Made by a program: the position numbers and the translations under genes. The notes under the pieces were generated by a model. The model had not been told where the DNA came from and searched no databases. It saw only the letters and a list, made by a program, of their open reading frames with translations. 5,825 nt of DNA, taken from assembly GCA_020723365.1 (NCBI GenBank), contig DYJB01000150.1, positions 725 through 6,549 of the forward strand, read 5' to 3'. Of the stretch, positions 1 through 5,009 are shown in pieces; position 1 is the first letter of the stretch; each line of letters begins with the position of its first letter. This DNA is from Candidatus Aquidulcis sp. GTDB taxonomy: Bacteria; Chloroflexota; Anaerolineae; Anaerolineales; E44-bin32.

Positions 1-566
1 CCGCCAACCGAGGTGCCGCCAGGCGTGACCGTCGGACCGCCCGGCGTGACGGTCGCCACCACCACCGGCGTTGCACCGGACGGGCAGCTGCCCGGGATCT
101 TCAGCGTTTGGCCGGGGGTGAGGGCATACGGCGCCGCCAGCCCGTTCAGGTCGATGATCGCCTGCGGATCGACGTTGAACTTGCGGGCGATGGAGTAGAC
201 CCATTCGCCCGACAGCACGGTGTACGTTGACGGGCCGCAGGTGGTCGCTGCCGGCGTCGTGGCCGCTGTGGATTGGGGCGTGCCCGTGCCCGCGGTGGCC
301 ACCGGGCCGGAGGGCGTGCCCTGCGTCACCACCACCAGCGGCGTCGGAGAGGCTGCCCCCGAGCCGGAGGCGGCCTGGGCGGTCTGCGTGAGCAGCGCCG
401 AGCGCACGGCTTCCATCGTCGCCTGCTGGCCGGTCATCCCGGCCGTCGTTTGCGCCTGGGGCGTGCTGGGCGCCGGCGTGGCGGCGGAGCGCGTGCAGGC
501 ACCGAGCAGGGCACCGAGCACGATCAGGCTGGCGATCGCCAGGCCGGTCAGGCGTGGGAATCTCAT
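1..566 (-). CDS. LysM-domain lipoprotein, C-terminus cut by window edge
   Basis: The first 188 residues are present; the gene runs off the low-coordinate end. Residues 1-24 form a lipoprotein signal: basic MRFPR, a hydrophobic stretch, then a lipobox LGAC with the lipidated Cys at 24, so the protein is probably exported and membrane-anchored. Residues 25-110 are a Thr/Ala/Pro/Ser/Gln-rich linker with no predicted fold. One LysM domain covers about 114-158 (YTVLSGEWVYSIA, then LTPGQTLKIP), a fold that binds glycan such as peptidoglycan. Cys110 and Cys161 bracket it and could form a disulfide. The visible end is a 7-residue repeat (TVTPGGP, TVTPGGT), probably a second linker leading to more sequence outside. 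The ATG at 566-564 follows AGGAGGA at 571-577 by 4 nt, which fixes the start. The gene has its own promoter and is separate from the exonuclease. The cell-envelope role is inferred from the domain; no enzymatic domain is visible. Confidence 0.9.
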   Translation of the reverse strand, partial: MRFPRLTGLAIASLIVLGALLGACTRSAATPAPSTPQAQTTAGMTGQQATMEAVRSALLTQTAQAASGSGAASPTPLVVVTQGTPSGPVATAGTGTPQSTAATTPAATTCGPSTYTVLSGEWVYSIARKFNVDPQAIIDLNGLAAPYALTPGQTLKIPGSCPSGATPVVVATVTPGGPTVTPGGTSVG

Positions 567-570
567 GGAC

Positions 571-584
571 TCCTCCTACGTAGG
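571..584 (-). promoter_or_regulatory. Strong Shine-Dalgarno overlapping a 10-bp palindrome
   Basis: On the minus strand AGGAGGA lies 4 nt before the lipoprotein ATG and is a near-perfect ribosome binding site. Its 5' end is shared with a perfect palindrome, CCTACGTAGG, at 575-584. The palindrome could be a small operator or could be chance; nothing else in the window repeats it. Confidence 0.7.
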
Positions 585-621
585 CTCATGCGTCGGGCTG
601 CCCGGGGCATCCCTCTCGCGC

Positions 622-650
622 ATGCTAGCACAGGCGTTTGGATTTGGCAA
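622..650 (-). promoter_or_regulatory. Sigma70-type promoter of the LysM lipoprotein
   Basis: Reading the minus strand, a -35 box TTGCCA (645-650, 5/6 to consensus) is separated by exactly 17 nt from a -10 box TAGCAT (622-627, 4/6). TG one base upstream of the -10 box makes it an extended -10 element. Transcription would start near 614-616 and give a leader of about 50 nt with the Shine-Dalgarno at its end. The surrounding stretch is poorer in GC than the rest of the window, as expected for a promoter. This is a match by eye, not a scored model. Confidence 0.6.
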
Positions 651-938
651 GCGAGCCTAGAAGTGGCCCGGAGGATGGTGCAGGCGCCAAGGGTGGGGGC
701 CAAGCGTTGCGCACGGGTGCTGGGAACCATACCTGCCGGACCTGGGAACGGTGAAATCTGCGCCCGAAGCTGAGCCACCGACGCGAAAGGGCCTGGTACC
801 TGTCCGGCCTGACGCCCTGGAAGACAGGCGTCCAGGTTCCCGTGGCACCGCCCATCTTCGTCAGACCGTCCCGCCCGCAGGATGCAGGCTGAACACCGCG
901 TGCCGTGCGCTTCCCGGTCCCCGGCTTCCCGTCCCGGC

Positions 939-981
939 GTGAGGCGCAGCGAGCCGAGCGGGCGCGCGACGCCTCGCTCAC
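939..981 (-). terminator. Possible imperfect terminator after the exonuclease
   Basis: Just past the exonuclease stop (13 nt), the minus-strand transcript can pair GTGAG at 977-981 with CTCAC at 939-943, continued by GCG/CGC across a 4-nt bulge. AGCGAG/CTCGCT is a competing pairing. There is no U-tract. The position is right for a terminator but the structure is irregular, so this is weak. Confidence 0.25.
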
Positions 982-993
982 AAGGATGCAGGC

Positions 994-1872
994 CTATCGC
1001 CAGAGGGCAACGCGCTCCGGGATGCGCTTGTCCCCCATTTCGCGGCAGATGGCCTTCAGCCGGGCATGCGCGCCCTGCCATCTCAGATCGCTCAGCCTCT
1101 CCGGCAGTGGAACGTCTTTGCGCAGCGTCGCCAGCCGCCGGTAGAGTGCGGCCTCGTCACGTCGCAGGGCAAGGCATTCCCCCAGGCGAGCGGCGCGGCC
1201 CGGCGGGATCGTCTTCACGTGCCACTTGCCCGGGTCGTTGGGGATGGACTCCAGATGGCCATAACGCGAGAGCACCGCCGATGCCGACTTGGCGCCCCAA
1301 CCAGGAAGTCCGGGGTAGCCGTCGGCGGAGTCCCCCACCAGCGCCAGCCAATCCGGGATCGACTGCGGCTTCACGCCGTATTTCGCCACGACCCCGACTT
1401 CATCCAGCACGACCTCGCGCCGGCGATCCCAGCACACGATCCGCTTGCCGGAGACCAGCTGCGCCAGATCCTTGTCTGGCGAGCACAGGACGATCTGGTC
1501 GACGCTCCGGCTCCTGCCGAACCGCTGTACCGCGGCGGCCAGGGCATCGTCGGCTTCAAACTCGACCATGGGCCAGACGGTCACCCCCAGGGCACGAACA
1601 GCCTTCTCGGCCAACGAGAACTGGGCCAGAAGATCCGGGTCGACGCCGTCGCTGGTCTTGTATCCCGCGAACAGCCTGTTGCGGAAGGACTCAATCGTGT
1701 GGTCGAAGGCGCAGGCCACGTGCGTGACCCCGGGCGTGTTCAGCAGCATCAGCAGGCTTCGCATCATCCCCAGAGTCGCGCCCACCTGGCGTCCATCGGG
1801 GGCCTTCTTCGGGGGGGCGCCGTAGTGGTTGCGGAACAACTCGTAGGTGCCGTCCACCAGATGGATCTTCAT
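994..1872 (-). CDS. Stand-alone 5'-3' exonuclease (FEN / Pol I N-domain family)
   Basis: This 292-residue protein matches the length of free-standing 5' nucleases related to the N-terminal domain of DNA polymerase I. These remove 5' flaps and RNA primers in replication and repair. The metal-binding acidic set appears complete: Asp7 (HLVDG), Asp57 (AFDH), Glu106/Asp108/Asp109 (EFEADD), Asp133/Asp135 (SPDKD), and Asp181/Asp184. Arg64, Arg66, Tyr71 and Lys72 (SFRNRLFAGYK) match the phosphate-contacting helical arch region. The DNA-binding helix-3-turn-helix is at about 180-197 (GDSADGYPGLPGWGAK). The frame stays open 30 codons further upstream, but that part is low-complexity. ATG 1872 is chosen because family homology begins at MKIHLVDG; its ribosome site (GGGA) is weak. 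No polymerase domain follows, and the stop is at 994-996. It lies 163 bp after the active thiolase with no evident metabolic link. Confidence 0.93.
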   Translation of the reverse strand: MKIHLVDGTYELFRNHYGAPPKKAPDGRQVGATLGMMRSLLMLLNTPGVTHVACAFDHTIESFRNRLFAGYKTSDGVDPDLLAQFSLAEKAVRALGVTVWPMVEFEADDALAAAVQRFGRSRSVDQIVLCSPDKDLAQLVSGKRIVCWDRRREVVLDEVGVVAKYGVKPQSIPDWLALVGDSADGYPGLPGWGAKSASAVLSRYGHLESIPNDPGKWHVKTIPPGRAARLGECLALRRDEAALYRRLATLRKDVPLPERLSDLRWQGAHARLKAICREMGDKRIPERVALWR

Positions 1873-2035
1873 GGGGTTCCCGTCACGCGGACTGGATGGA
1901 GGTCCGTGAGATTCACTGCCGTGAGCGTCGCGGCGCCGGCCCGGGGCCACGCCGGCCAACACTCTGGCGCCGGTAGACGGCCGTCCGCGCGGCGCCGGCG
2001 GGCCATGCTTTTGCCAGATCGCGCCAGGCGAGCCG
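1873..2035. repeat. 163-bp spacer with three GGCGCCGG copies
   Basis: The spacer between thiolase and exonuclease holds three copies of GGCGCCGG at 1932-1939, 1966-1973 and 1991-1998. A perfect 10-bp palindrome, GACGGCCGTC (1976-1985), lies between the last two. No convincing -35/-10 pair was found for the exonuclease. In such GC-rich DNA the short repeats may be chance. Confidence 0.35.
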
Positions 2036-3196
2036 CTACGCCTGACGCAGGACGTGCGTCACGATCGTGGCGCCCGAGCCGCCGATGTTCTGGGCCAGGC
2101 CCACCCGGGCGCCGTCGATCTGGCAGGCGCCCGCTTCGCCCCACAGCTGACGTGTCACCTCGGCCAACTGGTACACGCCCGTGGCGCCGACCGGATGCCC
2201 GCGCGCCTTCAGTCCACCGAAGCTTGCCACCGGAATGCGCCCACCGGGCAGGATCGAGCCGTCGTCGCCCAGCCGCGGGCCCTGCCCGGGTTCGGCGAAC
2301 CCGCACGCCTCCAGCGACAGCGCCGACATGATCGAGAAGGCGTCGTGCAGCTCGAAGACGTCGATATCGCCCGGCCCGGCGCCGGCCATGGCATACGCCG
2401 CCGCCGCCGACTTCTCGGCGGCCGTCAAGCGCAGCGGCGCGTTGCGATCGTGGATGGCGATCGAGTCCGTCGCTGCCGCTGAGCCGGCCACCAGCACCCG
2501 TGGGCGCCTTCCACCCGGGAAGACGCGCTCCGCCGGGCCGAGCACGATGGCCGCCGCACCGTCGCCGACGGGCGAGGCATCCAGCAGGTTGATCGGGTCG
2601 CTCACCATGCGCGCCTTGCGGTAGTCTTCGGCTGTGATGGGGTCCTGCAGCCGCGCCAGCGGGTTGCGGGCCCCGTTGGCGTGGGCATTGATCGAGAAGC
2701 CGGCGAAGGCCTCGTGCGGCCAGCCGTACTCGTGCTGGTAGCGGCGCATGATGAGCGCATTGAGCGCCACGAAGGACGGCCCCATCGGGACTTCGAAATC
2801 GGCATCCGCCGCCGTCGCCAACCCGGCCGTGATCTCCGGCCCTGGCGTCTCGGTCATCTTCTCCACGCCCACGACCAGCGCCAGATCGATGGCGCCGCTG
2901 GCCACGGCCAGCCAGGCCGAACGGAAGCCGGCCCCGCCCGAGCCGCAGGCTGCCTCGACCTTGTAAGCCTCGACGCCGTGCAGCCCGACCCAGTCGGCCA
3001 CCCGTGCGCCGAGGTTCAGCTGGCCCGTGGAGTGGCAGGCTGCCAGCATGTTGGTCACCAGCAAGGCATCGACGCGCTCGAGCCCGGCATCGTTCAACGC
3101 CTCGAGCGCCGCCCGCCCGGCCAGATCGATGATCGACAGGTCCCAGTGTTCGGAGACCTGCAGCATCCCGGTTCCGTAGATGGCGACGTCACGCAT
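2036..3196 (-). CDS. Thiolase (acetoacetyl-CoA thiolase, SCP2/archaeal type), active-site intact
   Basis: This 386-residue thiolase is of the SCP2/archaeal class. It most likely catalyses reversible condensation of two acetyl-CoA to acetoacetyl-CoA, the step before HMG-CoA synthase. All three catalytic positions are present: nucleophile Cys84 (EAACGSGG), His284 (FELHDAF, replacing the NEAF of classical bacterial thiolases) and His334 (KARGHPVGATG). The C-terminal NIGGSGAT loop (370-377) is also conserved. ATG 3196 is chosen because the family N-terminus (MRDVAIYGTGM) starts there; the 24 upstream in-frame residues are not family-like. No strong Shine-Dalgarno is seen. The gene sits behind a strong hairpin that separates it from the HMG-CoA synthase unit, so it may be transcribed separately or at a reduced level. 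It resembles the upstream thiolase-fold protein at roughly two fifths of positions by eye, so the two are old paralogues. Another acyl-CoA substrate, as in beta-oxidation, is possible, but the neighbours favour acetoacetyl-CoA. Confidence 0.92.
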   Translation of the reverse strand: MRDVAIYGTGMLQVSEHWDLSIIDLAGRAALEALNDAGLERVDALLVTNMLAACHSTGQLNLGARVADWVGLHGVEAYKVEAACGSGGAGFRSAWLAVASGAIDLALVVGVEKMTETPGPEITAGLATAADADFEVPMGPSFVALNALIMRRYQHEYGWPHEAFAGFSINAHANGARNPLARLQDPITAEDYRKARMVSDPINLLDASPVGDGAAAIVLGPAERVFPGGRRPRVLVAGSAAATDSIAIHDRNAPLRLTAAEKSAAAAYAMAGAGPGDIDVFELHDAFSIMSALSLEACGFAEPGQGPRLGDDGSILPGGRIPVASFGGLKARGHPVGATGVYQLAEVTRQLWGEAGACQIDGARVGLAQNIGGSGATIVTHVLRQA

Positions 3197-3230
3197 GGGA
3201 TCTTCGATCGACCTCGTCGTGTGGACCTGC

Positions 3231-3249
3231 GCCGGGCCGCAAGCCCGGC
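3231..3249 (-). other. Small hairpin in the leader of the active thiolase
   Basis: A perfect 7-bp inverted repeat, GCCGGGC (3231-3237) and GCCCGGC (3243-3249), has a 5-nt loop. It lies 34 nt upstream of the thiolase ATG and just past the terminator-like stem. It could shape the leader RNA, but no anti-terminator or riboswitch arrangement was found. Confidence 0.4.
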
Positions 3250-3267
3250 ATCCGGTCCCCGGCAACA

Positions 3268-3295
3268 CGAAGGCCCTCGGTGAGGAGGGCCTTCG
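3268..3295 (-). terminator. Strong hairpin after DUF35, probable terminator
   Basis: A perfect 11-bp inverted repeat pairs 3268-3278 (CGAAGGCCCTC) with 3285-3295 (GAGGGCCTTCG) around a 6-nt loop. It begins 21 nt after the DUF35 stop, a typical terminator position. The following bases (TGTTGCC) do not form a proper U-run, so it may act as an intrinsic terminator of the U-poor kind, an attenuator, or an RNA-processing or stability element. It divides the HMG-CoA synthase unit from the second thiolase. Confidence 0.65.
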
Positions 3296-3316
3296 CTATC
3301 CGTCTCGCGCCGGGGG

Positions 3317-3718
3317 TCAGGCCGCCTTGAGTGCAGGCCGGAATTTGTACCCGTAGACCAGCATGCCGCGATCGCCGTCCGAGCGAAGGCGCCGCGTGAC
3401 CATCTCGACCGGCATGCCGATTTCGACTGGCTTCTCGCCCAGGTCGGTCAGCTGGGCGGTCAGCATCGGGCCTTCGTCGAGCTTGATGAGCGCCACGGTG
3501 TAGGGCGCCGATTCTTCGAAGCCGGTGGGGGCGTTGCGCACCGTGGTGAAGGAGAATACCTCGCCCCGGCCGCTGAACTGGTAGGTCGTGCGGGCTTCCT
3601 CCCCGCAGTCCGGGCAGATATCTCGCGGCGGGAAGATCTTATGTTGACAACTCGGGCACACTTCGCCCACAAGCGCGTAGCGCTGCTGCTTGAGGCGCCA
3701 ATGGCGGGAGACTTCCAT
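3317..3718 (-). CDS. DUF35 Zn-ribbon / OB-fold protein, thiolase-HMG-CoA synthase partner
   Basis: This is a complete 133-residue member of the DUF35 family. A rubredoxin-like zinc ribbon uses Cys21, Cys24, Cys35 and Cys38 (CPSC, then CPDC, with FPPR between). An OB-fold runs from about 45 to 133 and includes SGRGEVFSFT and APYTVALIKL. In methanogenic archaea the corresponding protein bridges acetoacetyl-CoA thiolase and HMG-CoA synthase and helps form a shared CoA site for channelling; other DUF35 proteins partner with thiolase-fold aldolases in steroid breakdown. It is not expected to be an enzyme by itself. ATG 3718 has GAGGTG five bases upstream and starts at the family N-terminus (MEVSRHWR); an in-frame GTG two codons earlier is less likely. 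It lies 79 bp after the Cys-lacking thiolase and ends at the hairpin, so it is the last gene of the HMG-CoA synthase unit. Confidence 0.92.
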   Translation of the reverse strand: MEVSRHWRLKQQRYALVGEVCPSCQHKIFPPRDICPDCGEEARTTYQFSGRGEVFSFTTVRNAPTGFEESAPYTVALIKLDEGPMLTAQLTDLGEKPVEIGMPVEMVTRRLRSDGDRGMLVYGYKFRPALKAA

Positions 3719-3767
3719 GACCACACCTCGTTCCGGAATGAACCTGCCAGAGTGTATGAGCGCCCGC

Positions 3768-3785
3768 CTATCAGGAACTATCAGG
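3768..3785. repeat. Direct repeat CTATCAGG in the thiolase-DUF35 gap
   Basis: CTATCAGG occurs at 3768-3775 and 3778-3785, exactly 10 bp apart, in the 79-bp gap before the DUF35 gene. The gap is less GC-rich than the genes around it and also holds an 8-bp palindrome, TTCCGGAA, at 3731-3738. The one-helical-turn spacing would suit a regulator binding one DNA face, but no good promoter was found there. Confidence 0.35.
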
Positions 3786-3797
3786 CCTGCTTCACGC

Positions 3798-4967
3798 TCA
3801 TTCGGCCACAAAGATGTGCGTAGCGGCCGTCGCCCCGGCCCCGCCCAGGCACTGGGCCATACCCGTGCTGGCGCCGGCAACCTGGTTCTTCCCGGCCCGG
3901 CCCTGGAGCTGAAGCACCACCTCGGCCGCCTGGTACACCCCGGTGGCGCCCCCGACCTCACCCCGCGCCTTCGAGCCGCCGAACGTGCTGATCGGATATG
4001 GCCCCGTCAATCCAATCTGGCCTCCGGCCGCCAGGCGCCACCCCTGCCCGCGCTCGGCGAAGCCCCCGGCCTCCAATGCCAGGGGGGCGAAGATGGCATA
4101 GGCATCGTGGAGTTCGAACAGGCTGATCTGGTCGGGGTCAACGCCGGCCTGGAGGCGCGCCCGCCGGGCCGATTCTTCGGCTGCGCTCAAACCGAGCATG
4201 TCCGCCTGGTCATGCAGCGCCGTGGCGGCGGTGGCCACCGAAGAGCCTGCCACGCGCACGCCCGGCCGGCCGCCGCTGGGCAGCGCCTCTCGCCGCGTCA
4301 AGAGCAGCGCCGCAGCGCCATCTGCCAGCGGTGCGACATCGAAGAGGTTGAGCGGATCGTCCTGGCGCGGAGCTTGCCGGTAGTCCTCGACGGTGATGCC
4401 CCTCCGCATAAAAGCGTGCTCGCAGGTGAGCCCGTTGGCATGCGCGTTCACGGCGAATCCGGCCAGCGCATCCTCGGGCGCGCCGGACTCGTGCAGGTAA
4501 CGCCGCATGAGCAGCCCGGCCTGCGCCGCGGGCGTCAGCCCCTGCACCGCCTCGTGGTCGGCATCGCCAGCCATGGATCGCGCCGCCTCCACCGCCGGGC
4601 CGACGCGGTCGGTGACCTTCTCGACGCCGATCACCAGCGCCACATCGATCAGGCCGGAGCGAACGGCCAGGTAGGCCTGGCGCAGCGCCACGCCGCCGGA
4701 GGCGCCGGCGGCCTCGAAGGAGCTGGCCTCGATGCCGCGCAGCCCGGCGAAATCGGCCAGCAGGACACCCAGGTGCGTCTGGCCGGAGAGTACCGGGGCC
4801 AGCATGTTGGCGGCGAAGAGGGCCTGCGGCCGAAGCCCGACGGCGTCGGCACGCGCCGCCTCGATCGCCTCCAGCGCCAGCTCGCGCAGCGAGACGTTCC
4901 AGTGCTCGCCCACCGGCGTCAGGCCCACGCCGGCGACGTAGACTTCGGGAGGAGGAGTGGAGTGCAT
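3798..4967 (-). CDS. Thiolase-fold protein lacking catalytic Cys and GHP His
   Basis: This 389-residue full-length thiolase-family protein is collinear with the downstream thiolase from MHSTPPPEVYVAG to the end. The nucleophile position is Gly88 (FEAAGASGG, where the paralogue has EAACGSGG). The His of the C-terminal GHP motif is Glu337 (KARGEVGGATG versus KARGHPVGATG). His287 in FELHDAY is retained. The codons involved, GGC and GAG, read cleanly and the frame is open throughout, so this is not a pseudogene. Normal Claisen thiolase chemistry is not expected. By its position between HMG-CoA synthase and DUF35 it could be a structural subunit of the channelling complex, or a thiolase-fold enzyme with other chemistry; DUF35-partnered steroid aldolases (Ltp2 type) also lack the Cys. 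ATG 4967 is 42 bp from the HMG-CoA synthase stop and has a poor ribosome site, suggesting translation follows that of its upstream neighbour. Automatic annotation would probably call it acetyl-CoA acetyltransferase, which the active site does not support. Confidence 0.9.
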   Translation of the reverse strand: MHSTPPPEVYVAGVGLTPVGEHWNVSLRELALEAIEAARADAVGLRPQALFAANMLAPVLSGQTHLGVLLADFAGLRGIEASSFEAAGASGGVALRQAYLAVRSGLIDVALVIGVEKVTDRVGPAVEAARSMAGDADHEAVQGLTPAAQAGLLMRRYLHESGAPEDALAGFAVNAHANGLTCEHAFMRRGITVEDYRQAPRQDDPLNLFDVAPLADGAAALLLTRREALPSGGRPGVRVAGSSVATAATALHDQADMLGLSAAEESARRARLQAGVDPDQISLFELHDAYAIFAPLALEAGGFAERGQGWRLAAGGQIGLTGPYPISTFGGSKARGEVGGATGVYQAAEVVLQLQGRAGKNQVAGASTGMAQCLGGAGATAATHIFVAE

Positions 4968-5009
4968 GCCGTTGCTCGGGCGGGTGCGAGTTGGCCCGCC
5001 GGTCCCCTT

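Larger units (their letters stand above)
567..993. other. 427-bp intergenic region, no gene seen
   Basis: This gap separates the exonuclease stop from the lipoprotein start. Open frames here are Arg/Pro/Gly-rich, lack ribosome binding sites and resemble no family known to me. The low-coordinate end carries the lipoprotein promoter. The middle holds an imperfect hairpin: GACGCC at 811-816 pairs with GGCGTC at 827-832, with TG/CA inside and one bulged C, and has no T-run on either strand. A second partial inverted repeat lies next to the exonuclease stop. I found no tRNA-like cloverleaf or T-loop motif. Confidence 0.6.

Noticed and set aside
721..850. Possible small RNA or tRNA in the intergenic region
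   Set aside because: GGTTCCC at 835-841 can pair with GGGAACC at 722-728, but there is no cloverleaf, no T-loop consensus and no U-tract.
563..1081. Minus-strand frame of 172 codons in the intergenic region
   Set aside because: It overlaps the end of the exonuclease in another frame, is Arg/Gly/Ala-rich, and has neither a ribosome site nor recognisable motifs.
1066..2331. 421-codon plus-strand frame opposite the exonuclease
   Set aside because: The opposite strand encodes a complete 5'-3' exonuclease with all metal ligands. The plus frame has no family resemblance and ends inside the active thiolase gene.
3798..4967. Cys-lacking thiolase as a decayed pseudogene
   Set aside because: The frame is full length without stops or shifts, its conserved structural motifs are intact, and it is tightly placed in the operon. 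The changes are confined to active-site positions.
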